A stretch of 64,000 nucleotides of DNA from JAGVSR01 sp963750715 (GTDB taxonomy: Bacteria > Pseudomonadota > Alphaproteobacteria > Rhizobiales > Hyphomicrobiaceae): positions 186,001 to 250,000 of the forward strand of contig CAVVRP010000014.1 of NCBI GenBank assembly GCA_963750715.1, given 5' to 3'. The first letter of the stretch is position 1, and each line of letters begins with the position of its first letter. The position numbers were made by a program, and so were the translations under genes. Positions 55,927 to 64,000 of this stretch are shown one piece after another. The notes beneath the pieces are model-generated. The model saw nothing but the letters and a program-made list of their open reading frames with translations, had not been told where the DNA came from and searched no databases.

Positions 55927-56277
55927 ATGACCTTTTCAACGCTTATTCTCATCCTGCTCGTCGCGGCGCTGGCTGGATACGCCGGTTATATGATGGGTCG
56001 CGCTGCGGTGGCCAAGGAAAATCGCTACGCGAAGCCGTCACCGCTACCCGCACCGTTTGACCCGCAGGCATCCGACCCGGAACCCCAACGCGGGTCACGC
56101 GGAATCCCACCAGCCGCCTCGGCGGGCGGAGGATCGGCCGCTCGGCAGCCGCCAGCTTCAGCGGGTGGAACGGCGCCCGCGGGCACGCACGCCACGGCTG
56201 CTCCCAAGCGCGGCATACCGCCTCCGGCTGCTGCCGGCATTGCCGATCTCAGTGGCGGCAAGTCGAAGCGCGATTAA
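55927..56277 (+). CDS. Membrane-anchored Pro/Ala-rich protein
   Basis: 116 residues from MTFSTLILILLVAALAGYAG (ATG 55927). One N-terminal membrane helix is followed by a flexible Pro, Ala and Gly-rich tail with repeated PPAA-like motifs, ending GGKSKRD. Probably an inner-membrane anchored spacer or scaffold. No family recognised. Confidence 0.6.
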   Translation: MTFSTLILILLVAALAGYAGYMMGRAAVAKENRYAKPSPLPAPFDPQASDPEPQRGSRGIPPAASAGGGSAARQPPASAGGTAPAGTHATAAPKRGIPPPAAAGIADLSGGKSKRD

Positions 56278-56417
56278 ACCGGCGAGCAGCTTCAGCATCT
56301 GAACTCGTCCGGCCGATTGCGCTTTTGCGCAGCACGTATCATGATGCTGGTGCGACCGCAGTTCCTTAGTCGAAGGACACAGCGCGCGCGGGCCGAGACC
56401 AATAAGCTGGCGGTGGA

Positions 56418-57161
56418 ATGTCTGAACAGCACAAGAACTTTCCGGAGTTCTACGTCACGGCGGCCCAGCCTTGCCCCTACTTGCCGGGCCGGCTCGAGCG
56501 CAAGTTGTTCACGCATCTTACGCAGGACAAGCCGCATGCACTGATCGACAATCTGCTTAAGGGAGGGTTCCGACGCAGCCAGAACATCGCCTACATGCCC
56601 TACTGCGACGGCTGCCATGCCTGCGTATCGGTGCGCGTGCTGGTCAACGAGTTCGAGCCCTCGCGATCGATGCGCCGCGTTTTGCAGTCGAATGGGGATC
56701 TCGTGCCGGCCCGCATACCGGCAGTGCCATCGTCGGAACAGTACAGCCTGTTCAGGCGCTACATTGATGCGCGCCATTCGGATGGCGGCATGGCTGACAT
56801 GAGCGTGCTCGACTACGCCATGATGGTGGAAGACAGCGTCATCAAAACGTTCCTCACGGAGTACCGCGTGGCGCAGCCGGGCACCAATTCGACAACCGGC
56901 CCGCTTGCGGCCGTGGCGCTTTGCGATCGCCTCTCGGACGGCGTGTCGATGGTTTACTCGTACTTTGAGCCAACCGAAGATGCCCGAAGCCTCGGGACCC
57001 TCATGATCCTCGATCACATCGTTTATACCAAGCGGCTTGGTCTTCCCTACCTTTACTTGGGCTACTGGATCGATGGTTCCAAGAAGATGAACTACAAGAC
57101 CAGATTCTGCCCTCAGGAGCGGCTTGGCCCGAACGGCTGGGTGCGCGCCGAGTCCGACTAG
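56418..57161 (+). CDS. bpt: Leucyl/arginyl-tRNA--protein transferase (Bpt)
   Basis: 247 residues, the family length. It has YLPGRLERKLFTHL, GFRRSQNIAYMPYCDGCHAC and VRVLVNEFEPSRSMRR in the N-terminal part, and YVYTKRLGLPYLYLGYWI-like text, SKKMNYKTRFCPQE at the end. It transfers leucine or arginine from tRNA to protein N-termini for degradation by the N-end rule. Its TAG stop shares CTAG with the stop of the convergent TetR gene. Confidence 0.94.
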   Translation: MSEQHKNFPEFYVTAAQPCPYLPGRLERKLFTHLTQDKPHALIDNLLKGGFRRSQNIAYMPYCDGCHACVSVRVLVNEFEPSRSMRRVLQSNGDLVPARIPAVPSSEQYSLFRRYIDARHSDGGMADMSVLDYAMMVEDSVIKTFLTEYRVAQPGTNSTTGPLAAVALCDRLSDGVSMVYSYFEPTEDARSLGTLMILDHIVYTKRLGLPYLYLGYWIDGSKKMNYKTRFCPQERLGPNGWVRAESD

Positions 57162-57820
57162 ATCGGCGCGACCGGAGGCGAGGCGGCATCAGATTCGGAC
57201 GCCTTCGTCTTGTTGACCACACCACGCAGGCGGTCCGCGAGCCAGTTGACGCTGCTGCACACGTCCGTCAGCGACGACATCGCCTGCTCGCCTCTCTTCA
57301 GACGGTGGTCGAGAGCGGCCATGGTGCGCCCGAGGCTCGGATCATCTTCCTCCAACCAAGTGTCGATCGTTCTGGCATATACGGAGGAAAGTCCGGCGAC
57401 GCGCGCGAAGCCGAGTACGCCATCCGTGCCGACGCCGGCTGCGTGCAGCATCCAGGCCTGAGACGCCATCAGCCGCCGCAGCAGCTCCAAGTCGGCAGGG
57501 CGAGATGCCATGATCGACTTCAGCGCCGGCTTGTAGGGTGCCAGCAGGTCGAACCGCGTCATCAGCACATCGAAAATGCGGTCGCGGGCGGGCTGGTCCG
57601 GCCGGGGCTTGGGCGCCGCCGTGAGCACAGCATCATCGGCGGCGCGGGCAAACGCCGACAGAATAGCCACCTTCGATTGAAACACCCCGCGCAGTCCAGC
57701 GAGATCAATTCCCGCCATCTCGGCGATGTCGCGCAAGCTGACCTCGTTCCAGGGCTTCTGGGCCGCCAGCCGCATCGCCGCCGCGATCACGCGGCCCTTC
57801 GTCGTCGTTTCATCCAGCAT
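57158..57820 (-). CDS. TetR-family transcriptional regulator
   Basis: About 220 residues from MLDETTTKGRVIAAAMRLAA (ATG 57820; another ATG at 57835). An N-terminal helix-turn-helix (VSLRDIAEMAGIDLAGLRGV) is followed by a helical ligand domain (FDVLMTRFDLLAPYKPALKS, ARTIDTWLEEDDPSLGRTMA). The effector and target are unknown. The C-terminus converges on bpt. Confidence 0.82.
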   Translation of the reverse strand: MLDETTTKGRVIAAAMRLAAQKPWNEVSLRDIAEMAGIDLAGLRGVFQSKVAILSAFARAADDAVLTAAPKPRPDQPARDRIFDVLMTRFDLLAPYKPALKSIMASRPADLELLRRLMASQAWMLHAAGVGTDGVLGFARVAGLSSVYARTIDTWLEEDDPSLGRTMAALDHRLKRGEQAMSSLTDVCSSVNWLADRLRGVVNKTKASESDAASPPVAPI

Positions 57821-58115
57821 GGAACCGGGCTCCATCGTTGCATCTTCGAACGTAAGGCTGCAGCCCCCGGATTGTTAGGCAGACCCCACGATATCGCTGC
57901 GGTGGCCCACAGCCGATTCTTGAACACAAACGCGTGATCGGGAAAAATTCCGTTGATTGCAATGTAATAAAGTTACATAAGTGGGTTGTTCGAACGTGCA
58001 CTCACGTCGGACATTTCATGGTTCCTCGAACGGCCTGGGTACGCCAAGGTGCCAGCCTTGCCAGGTTATGTAGGATAAGCGGCCGCGAGCGCGGTAGACG
58101 GGTAGCCTCCACCCC

Positions 58116-58940
58116 CTACTTCGACAGCTCGCGGCTGCGATCCCGCGCTGCCAGGACGGCCCGCTTCATCAAGTCGTCGAGCCCCGGCTCACCCATCAGA
58201 ACGGCAAGAGCGGCCGCGGTCGTGCCGCCCGGCGATGTCACGTTCTGGCGAAGGACGGCGGCGTCGACATCCGACTGGAACAGGAGTTCGCCTGCGCCCG
58301 CCACCGTCTGCCGCGCAAGTTCGCGCGCAAGATCGGCATCTAGCCCCGCACCGCGGGCCGCGGCTTCCAGGCACTCCGCCAGCAGAAACACGTAGGCCGG
58401 GCCGGAGCCGGAAACCGCCGTCACCGCATCCATAAGGGCTTCATCATCGACCCACATGACCTGGCCGACAGCCGACAGCAGTTCGGTGGCAAGAGCACGC
58501 TGCTCCGCGCTGGTCGCGGCGTTGGCGCAGCAAACCGTCATGCCTCGGCCGATGGCAGCCGGCGTGTTCGGCATCGCGCGGACAACGGCCGTGGCGGCGG
58601 CCAGATGCTTTTCGAAACTGGCGATGGAGCGTCCGGCTGCGATCGACACAACGAGCGTCTCGGGGCCCGCTATGGCGGCAAGCGGCGGGAACACCTGTTG
58701 CATGGCCTGCGGCTTCACCGCCGCCACGATGATGGATGGCGGTCGACGCAATGCGCCGACCGCTGCGACGGCGTCTATCCCCAGTCGCGCCAGAAGTACC
58801 GCGACGTCGGCCGGCGGCGACGGGTCCTGAACCATGACCGACGCCGGATCGAGGCCGCGCTCGACTAGCCCGGCGAGCAGAGCGCCGCCCATCTTGCCGG
58901 CTCCCGCCAGTAGCAGCGGACCATCGAGCTTCATTGACAT
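58116..58940 (-). CDS. proC: Pyrroline-5-carboxylate reductase
   Basis: 274 residues. The N-terminal Rossmann motif LLLAGAGKMGGALLAGL, IIVAAVKPQAMQQVFPPL and VRAMPNTPAAIGRGMTVCCA lead into the C-terminal dimer domain with DAVTAVSGSGPAYVFLLAEC and VTSPGGTTAAALAVL. It makes proline from pyrroline-5-carboxylate with NAD(P)H. The start is the ATG at 58940 or 58934. It follows the ybjN-like gene by about 33 bases in the same direction. Confidence 0.95.
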   Translation of the reverse strand: MSMKLDGPLLLAGAGKMGGALLAGLVERGLDPASVMVQDPSPPADVAVLLARLGIDAVAAVGALRRPPSIIVAAVKPQAMQQVFPPLAAIAGPETLVVSIAAGRSIASFEKHLAAATAVVRAMPNTPAAIGRGMTVCCANAATSAEQRALATELLSAVGQVMWVDDEALMDAVTAVSGSGPAYVFLLAECLEAAARGAGLDADLARELARQTVAGAGELLFQSDVDAAVLRQNVTSPGGTTAAALAVLMGEPGLDDLMKRAVLAARDRSRELSK

Positions 58941-58973
58941 AACAGAAAATCCAAGAGCGAGTGGCGCCTGTTG

Positions 58974-59471
58974 TCAGGCTTGGCCCTCGGTCTGGAACAT
59001 GGTTGACACGAGAGCCTCGCGACTTTCCTTACCCGCCCACACGACGAACTGGAAGGCCTGGTAATAGCGCTCGCAGGCTTCGAGGGCCGCTTTGAGCATG
59101 GCTTCGCACTGGTGTGGGCTGACCACGGAACCGTTCAGCAACAGCGCGTGCCGGAACATGACAAGACCTTCCTGGGTCCACAGATCGAAGTGACCGAGCC
59201 AGAGCTGTTCGTTGATCTGCGCCACGAGGCGGTACATTTCGTTCAGGCGATTTGCAGGAACGCGGAAGTCGAATGCGCAGGCCAGATGCAACGCCTGCAG
59301 ATCGTCGCGCCAATTGAGCGATACGTGATAGTCGGTCCAATTGCCGCCCACGACCAGCGTCAGTTCATCGTCGCCCGTGCGTTCGGTCGCCCAGTCGTGC
59401 GAGGCCGCGAGCTGCTCGACGAGATCAATAGGATTCGTCACGCGCTCGTAGCCCGGCTCTTGAGTTGCCAT
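58974..59471 (-). CDS. YbjN domain protein
   Basis: 165 residues starting MATQEPGYERVTNPIDLVEQ. It has the YbjN-type core: WTDYHVSLNWRDDLQALHLA, ANRLNEMYRLVAQINEQLWL and FDLWTQEGLVMFRHALLLNG. It is cytosolic, and the family has a type III secretion chaperone-like fold and is thought to act in stress or secretion, but its role is unsettled. It heads a run with proC. Confidence 0.88.
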   Translation of the reverse strand: MATQEPGYERVTNPIDLVEQLAASHDWATERTGDDELTLVVGGNWTDYHVSLNWRDDLQALHLACAFDFRVPANRLNEMYRLVAQINEQLWLGHFDLWTQEGLVMFRHALLLNGSVVSPHQCEAMLKAALEACERYYQAFQFVVWAGKESREALVSTMFQTEGQA

Positions 59472-59757
59472 CGTAGGTCCTCGAAGGGTCGCCGCAGCAC
59501 ATGCGGCGGAGCGGTCATTGGCACGCGCCGCATCGAACGAGGGCGACGAAACATCAGCGCGTCACGAGTTCGCAAGGACGCCCGCCCATTGTCCACGGGC
59601 AAAGCGCGCGTAACACTAATCAATCCTGGGAAATGCGGCTTGCTTGCGACGACCCGCCGCCAACTGTTGAAAAGCTGTGAGAGAACTGTGGAGATTGCCG
59701 GCCTGCACTCGACGCGCGGACGATGTTCGTGGCGGCTGATTCAGGAGGCCTGTCGCG

Positions 59758-60009
59758 TCATCCCGACAGCTTGGCTTCGAGAGATGCGATGCGCGCCTCG
59801 AGTTGTTCGTTCTCTTCGCGCGCCTTGACCGCGATGGCCTTCACCGCCTCGAATTCCTCGCGCCGCACCAGATCCATGCCGGACAGAAACTTCTCGGCCT
59901 GCGCGCGCATTACGCTCTCCATCTCGCGCTGCACGCCCTGGGCTGCGCCGGCCGCATCGGTCATCACCTTGGCCAGTTCATCGAAGATGCGGTTGGTGGT
60001 CTGGGTCAT
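59758..60009 (-). CDS. ubiK: UbiK-like accessory protein
   Basis: 83 residues: MTQTTNRIFDELAKVMTDAA, GVQREMESVMRAQAEKFLSG, DLVRREEFEAVKAIA and a C-terminal coiled-coil ARIASLEAKLSG. This matches the BMFP/UbiK family (formerly DUF526), which forms a trimeric coiled-coil and supports ubiquinone synthesis. It is divergent from the lgt genes. Confidence 0.88.
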   Translation of the reverse strand: MTQTTNRIFDELAKVMTDAAGAAQGVQREMESVMRAQAEKFLSGMDLVRREEFEAVKAIAVKAREENEQLEARIASLEAKLSG

Positions 60010-60194
60010 GATGATGTCCTGAAGATGAGCCGGCTTGATGGCACGGATGCCTTACCCATTAAGTATGAGCGTTCCGACCGAAGGGTTCAAGACGACCTCC
60101 GTGGAAGTCGCCGCATTGACTAAACGGCAGCGTGGCCGGAAACGTGAGCCCCGTTCGTCGCCGACCCATTGATCAACCGTCGAGGCCCGCCGCA

Positions 60195-61031
60195 ATGTCG
60201 CCGTTCGCCCTGCCATATCCAGCGATCGACCCCGTGGCCATTTCGATCGGCCCTTTCGACATAAAATGGTACGGCCTTGCTTATGCCGCCGGGCTACTGC
60301 TCGGTTGGACGTATATTCGCTCGCTGTTGGCGAGGCCTGCCCTATGGGGTGCGCGCGGCGCGCCCTTCCCTGTCGATCGCGCGGACGACCTACTCGTCTG
60401 GATCATGGTCGCAGTCGTCCTCGGCGGCCGCCTGGGTCAGGTGCTGCTTTATGATCCAACGTTCTACACGGCCAACCCGTCCGAAATCATCAAGGTCTGG
60501 AAAGGCGGCATGTCCTTTCACGGCGCGCTCATCGCCTGCGGCCTTGCAATCGTTCTGTTCGCCCGGACGTGCGATGTGGCGGCTCGGTCGGTTATGGATC
60601 TGTGCTGCGCGGGTGTACCGTTCGGCCTATTTCTCGGTCGCGTCGCGAACTTCATAAACTCGGAGCATTGGGGCCGCCCGACGGACACATGGATCGGCAT
60701 GGTGTTTCCAAACGGTGGACCGCTTCCACGCCACCCCAGTCAGTTGTACGAGGCGGCACTTGAAGGCTTCGTCATGTTTGTGTTTTTGCGGCTGCTGACG
60801 CACACGTTTGGCGCGTTGCAGCGCCCGGGCCTCGTCGCCGGTGTGTGGCTCGCTTGGTATGCGGTGGCTCGCGCCATCTGCGAAGTCTTCCGCGAGCCCG
60901 AGACGGCACACGCACTCAATCTCGGTCCCTTCACCGCTGGCCAGTTGTATTCGGTCCCGATGCTTCTGCTGGGCGTTTGGCTGATCGCAACCGCTATGCG
61001 TGCAACGGCGACAAGCAAAGGTTCTGCATGA
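60195..61031 (+). CDS. lgt: Prolipoprotein diacylglyceryl transferase, copy 1
   Basis: 278 residues from MSPFALPYPAIDPVAISIGP (ATG 60195). A polytopic membrane enzyme with IKWYGLAYAAGLLLGWTYIR, GGRLGQVLLYDPTFY, the essential histidine in GGMSFHGALIA, the Lgt signature FLGRVANFINSEHWGRPTDT, RHPSQLYEAALEG and YAVARAICEVFREPE. It adds diacylglycerol to the lipobox cysteine of prolipoproteins. Its stop overlaps the start of a second lgt gene (ATGA). Confidence 0.92.
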   Translation: MSPFALPYPAIDPVAISIGPFDIKWYGLAYAAGLLLGWTYIRSLLARPALWGARGAPFPVDRADDLLVWIMVAVVLGGRLGQVLLYDPTFYTANPSEIIKVWKGGMSFHGALIACGLAIVLFARTCDVAARSVMDLCCAGVPFGLFLGRVANFINSEHWGRPTDTWIGMVFPNGGPLPRHPSQLYEAALEGFVMFVFLRLLTHTFGALQRPGLVAGVWLAWYAVARAICEVFREPETAHALNLGPFTAGQLYSVPMLLLGVWLIATAMRATATSKGSA

Positions 61032-61849
61032 CGGCGCTCGCCATTCCATTTCCGAAGATCGACCCGGTCGCCATCACGCTTGGGCCGCTTCACCTCAAAT
61101 GGTACGGCCTCTCTTACATGGCCGGCTTGCTGCTCGGATGGCTGTATATCCGCCGATTGGTGGGCGACCCGCAGCTGTGGCGGCACGACAAGACGCCATT
61201 CGGGCTCGAAGCCGTCGATGATCTTCTGCTCTATGTCGCCATCGGCGTGATCCTCGGCGGTCGGATCGGCCACGTCCTCCTCTACCAGCCCGGCCACTAC
61301 CTTCAGCACCCGCAGGAAATTCTCGCCGTTTGGAATGGCGGCATGGCATTTCACGGCGGACTGTTGGGAACGACGCTTGCCATGCAGATCTTCGCGCGGC
61401 GCAACAGCGTGTCCATGTGGAGCGTGATGGATCTTGTCGCCGCCACTGTGCCGATCGGGCTTTTCTTCGGGAGGGTGGCGAACTTCATCAACGCCGAGAT
61501 CATCGGCTCGCCGTCATCCGTTCCTTGGGCCATCGTGTTTCCGGGCGCTGGTCCCGAGCCACGTCATCCGTCGATGCTTTATGAAGCGGCGCTGGAAGGA
61601 CTGGCGCTGTTTCTGATCCTGCGCTGGTTCACACACCGCCAGGGCTCGCTGAAGTCCCCGGGCTTAACAGCCGGCATCTTCGTGATCGGCTACGGAGCCT
61701 TTCGCATCTTCTGCGAATTCTTCAAAATCACCGGAGAAAACATCATCGTAGAAGGGGCTCCCCTGACGATGGGCATGGCCTACAGTCTTCCCATGCTGCT
61801 GATCGGCTTCTACTTCGTTTGGCGCGCGCGGTCGGGCAAGACAGCATGA
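61028..61849 (+). CDS. lgt: Prolipoprotein diacylglyceryl transferase, copy 2
   Basis: 273 residues starting MTALAIPFPKIDPVAITLGP at the ATG overlapping copy 1's stop. It has the same fold: LKWYGLSYMAGLLLGWLYIR, GGRIGHVLLYQPGHYL, GGMAFHGGLLG, FFGRVANFINAEIIGSPSSV, RHPSMLYEAALEG and YGAFRIFCEFFK. The usual ELWGR after the signature is EIIGS here, so one arginine is lacking while the other key residues remain. It overlaps midA by four bases. The pair looks like an old tandem duplication. Confidence 0.92.
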   Translation: MTALAIPFPKIDPVAITLGPLHLKWYGLSYMAGLLLGWLYIRRLVGDPQLWRHDKTPFGLEAVDDLLLYVAIGVILGGRIGHVLLYQPGHYLQHPQEILAVWNGGMAFHGGLLGTTLAMQIFARRNSVSMWSVMDLVAATVPIGLFFGRVANFINAEIIGSPSSVPWAIVFPGAGPEPRHPSMLYEAALEGLALFLILRWFTHRQGSLKSPGLTAGIFVIGYGAFRIFCEFFKITGENIIVEGAPLTMGMAYSLPMLLIGFYFVWRARSGKTA

Positions 61850-62938
61850 CCTACGACCCGAATGCACGGCGCGATACGCCGCTCGCGCTCAAGCTGAAAA
61901 AACTCATCCGCCGCGATGGCCCGATCACTGTCCACGACTACATGCAAGCCTGCCTGCACGATCCGGAGCACGGCTACTACGTCAAGCAACCGGCAATCGG
62001 CGCCGCGGGTGATTTCATCACTGCGCCCGAAATCAGCCAGGTATTCGGCGAACTGATCGGCCTGTGGTGCGCCGTCGTGTGGTGGCAGATGGGGGCGCCG
62101 GAGAAGATCAACCTCGTCGAGCTTGGGCCTGGGCGCGGCACACTGATGAAGGATGTGCTGCGTGCGTCCAAAGCCGTGCCCGCGTTTCGAAATGCCGTCT
62201 CCGTACATCTCATTGAAACGAGCACGGCGCTGGCGGTCGAGCAGCGGGTTCGACTTGCCGGCTGCGATGTCGAGCCGACATGGCACCGCGCGCCCGACAC
62301 CGTGCCGGCGGATGCATCGCTTTATATTGCAAACGAATTTCTCGATGCCGTTCCCGTCACGCAGAGCGTTTTACAGAGTGGCGAAGGGGTCGAGCGTGGC
62401 GTCGGCCTGGATGCGAGCGGACAGTTGACTTTCATGCGCCTTGGCCGACAACCCCCGACCCGACGAGCGCCTTCCCGCAACTGCCGAGGGAAGGATCTTC
62501 GAACAACGGCCACACATTCCTCTGCTCGACGCATTTCGATCGTGCACTGAACGCGCTCCGATAGCGGCGCTCGTTCTCGACTACGGGCATACCGAGAGAG
62601 CACCCGGCGACACATTGCAGGCGGTGCGCAATCATGTTGCCGAAGATCCGCTCTGCTCGCCGGGCGAAGCCGACCTGTCGGCGCAAGTCGATTTCGCCGA
62701 CTTCAAGGAGCAGGCTGAGGCGCTCGGTCTCGCCGTCGACGGCCCGACAACGCAGGCCGAGTTTCTGGGCCGTCTCGGCATCATCGAACGCGCCTCGAAA
62801 CTGATGAGCGCCAATCCGGTCAAGGCCGCCGGGATCGAAGCCGGCGTCGCGCGCCTCATCGCCCCCAACGGCATGGGCACGCGCTTCAAGGCGATCGGCG
62901 TTCGTACCTCCAACATTCCGAAGCTGCCGGGTTTCTAG
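61846..62938 (+). pseudogene. MidA-family SAM-dependent methyltransferase, one frameshift
   Basis: From ATG 61846 (overlapping lgt copy 2): MTYDPNARRDTPLALKLKKL, GDFITAPEISQVFGELIGLW, LVELGPGRGTLMKDVLR (SAM site) and IANEFLDAVPVTQS, which is the MidA/NDUFAF7 pattern. Near 62437 the frame breaks, and the rest follows in another frame: LADNPRPDERLPATAEGRIF, AALVLDYGHTERAPGDTLQA and VDFADFKEQAEALGL, to a stop at 62938. Mitochondrial relatives methylate a complex I subunit. The break may be a sequencing error. Confidence 0.88.
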
Positions 62939-62952
62939 TGCCTGCTCCTGCT

Positions 62953-63051
62953 GCTCCTTGCTCCTTGCTCCTTGCTCCTTGCTCCTTGCTCCTTGCCCTG
63001 CTCGCTCCTGCTCCTTGCTCCTTGCTCCTTGCTCCTTGCTCCTTGCTCCTT
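62953..63051. repeat. Two arrays of the heptamer GCTCCTT (6 + 6 copies)
   Basis: Perfect tandem GCTCCTT units occur six times at 62953-62994 and six times at 63010-63051, separated by a 15-base imperfect spacer. They lie between midA and pgeF. The frame upstream of pgeF stays open through them and would encode repeated APCSLLL. Confidence 0.95.
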
Positions 63052-63096
63052 GCTCCGCTCTGCCCATTACCCAATTCGCCCCTAACTAACGTTCCC

Positions 63097-63873
63097 ATGT
63101 CCAAACCCAATCCCATCACCTGCCCCGTGCTGGCTGCCATGCCCAATATCCGCCACGGCTTTTTCACCCGCGAAGGCGGGGTGTCGAACGGGTTATATGC
63201 GGGCCTCAACTGCGGGCTGGGATCCAACGACGATCGCGACAAGGTCGTCGAAAACCGCACCCGCGTCACCGCGCACCTGGGCGCCGCTGCGACCGACGTG
63301 CTGACGCTCTACCAGGTGCATAGCGCCGACGCGCTGGTCGTCGATGGCCCAATCCCTCGCGACAGCCGCCCGAAAGCCGATGCCGTCGTCACCCGCGTGC
63401 CGGAACTCGCCATTGGCGTCCTGACCGCTGACTGCACGCCAGTCTTGTTCGCGGATGCCAAGACCGGCGTGGTGGCGGCCGCCCATGCCGGCTGGAAGGG
63501 CGCCATCGGCGGCGTGCTGGAGGCAACCGTCGCGGCCATGGAGACGCTTGGCGCCGCGCGCGGGCACATCACGGCTGCCATCGGCCCGACCATCAGCCAG
63601 CGCTTCTACGAGGTCGGACCCGAGTTCGAGGCGGCGTTCACGGGGAAGGACCCGGCCTTCGCCCGCTTCTTCACCACGCCCGAGGGCGGAAGGGCGCTGT
63701 TCGACCTGCCGGGCTTCGTCGGCCACCGGTTGTCTGTACTGGGGCTTGCTGGGGTAGTTACTTCCGCACCCTGCACCTACGAAAGCGAATCGCTTTTCTT
63801 CAGCTTTCGGCGCGCCACACACCGTTCAGAGCCCGATTATGGTCGCCAAATCTCCGCCATTGTTGTGACCTAA
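63097..63873 (+). CDS. pgeF: Purine nucleoside phosphorylase / laccase-domain protein PgeF (YfiH)
   Basis: 258 residues from MSKPNPITCPVLAAMPNIRH (ATG 63097). The YfiH metal-site motifs are present: GFFTREGGVSNGLY, LYQVHSADALVV, LTADCTPVLFADAKTGVVAAAHAGWKG split around the zinc Cys and His, and GPTISQRFYEVG. Family members cleave purine nucleosides or correct cell-wall precursors misloaded with the wrong amino acid. It follows midA in the usual lgt-midA-pgeF order. The frame is open further upstream through the heptamer repeats to a GTG at 62938. Confidence 0.93.
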   Translation: MSKPNPITCPVLAAMPNIRHGFFTREGGVSNGLYAGLNCGLGSNDDRDKVVENRTRVTAHLGAAATDVLTLYQVHSADALVVDGPIPRDSRPKADAVVTRVPELAIGVLTADCTPVLFADAKTGVVAAAHAGWKGAIGGVLEATVAAMETLGAARGHITAAIGPTISQRFYEVGPEFEAAFTGKDPAFARFFTTPEGGRALFDLPGFVGHRLSVLGLAGVVTSAPCTYESESLFFSFRRATHRSEPDYGRQISAIVVT

Positions 63874-64000
63874 CTGCATTTTCCACAATCCAGAAGGGTC
63901 TGCAGCCTGCGTAATTAGGCGCGAACGCAGTTTGAAGGGGAAAGCGTCTGGACGCTCGATGGCGGGTTGGTTAGAGCGTTGAAGCCGTAGGGTACCGGAC

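Noticed and set aside
62953..63051. CRISPR-like array
   Set aside because: Units are seven bases in direct succession with no spacers; a simple tandem repeat.
62938..63096. N-terminal extension of PgeF through the heptamer repeats
   Set aside because: The family protein starts at 63097; the extension is repeat-coded, so it was kept only as a finding.

Overview
The window looks like chromosomal DNA of an alphaproteobacterium of the order Hyphomicrobiales (inference). The basis is an Irr-type Fur regulator, the fabA-fabB pair beside fabI, a PHA synthase plus phasin, a GlpX-type fructose bisphosphatase and an lgt-midA-pgeF gene order. The genus cannot be fixed from the sequence alone.

Layout. 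0-9.2 kb is housekeeping: ethanolamine ammonia-lyase genes (partial eutB, eutA), a MoeB/ThiF-like adenylyltransferase, a D-2-hydroxyacid dehydrogenase, a secreted SH3 protein, irr, fabA-fabB-fabI and murI. 9.2-39.8 kb is an accessory region full of decayed genes. It holds a polysaccharide deacetylase, an IS110 scrap, an ATGA-coupled PGM1-like peptide ligase and M14 peptidase, and two broken serine recombinases. It also holds a decayed molybdate locus (Mop protein, frameshifted modA, Mo-box-like palindrome), msrB, a truncated haemoglobin beside a broken cytochrome b, and dodecin and phasin. A family of small c-type cytochromes is present in four copies, only one intact. The region continues with Gly/Tyr/His-rich secreted proteins, an ene-reductase, a 1514-residue double-cyclase/ATPase/TPR protein and a deleted IS1182-type element. 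It ends at a tRNA-Glu gene.

39.8-64 kb is again mostly core: an aminotransferase-hom-glpX-recJ run, phaC, metY, a di-haem peroxidase with a cation transporter, an acyl-CoA/ACP ligase with a BT1-type transporter, arginyl/leucyl transferase, TetR, proC, ybjN, a UbiK-like protein, then two tandem lgt genes, midA and pgeF.

The most interesting points are the coupled peptide ligase/peptidase pair, the freshly duplicated cyclase module in which one copy has lost its catalytic arginine, the tandem lgt genes, the heptanucleotide tract fused in frame ahead of pgeF, and the cluster of cytochrome pseudogenes. Single-base frameshifts hit several genes normally intact (phaC, midA, the acyl ligase, modA). 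This may be real decay or sequencing error, and raw reads would decide.
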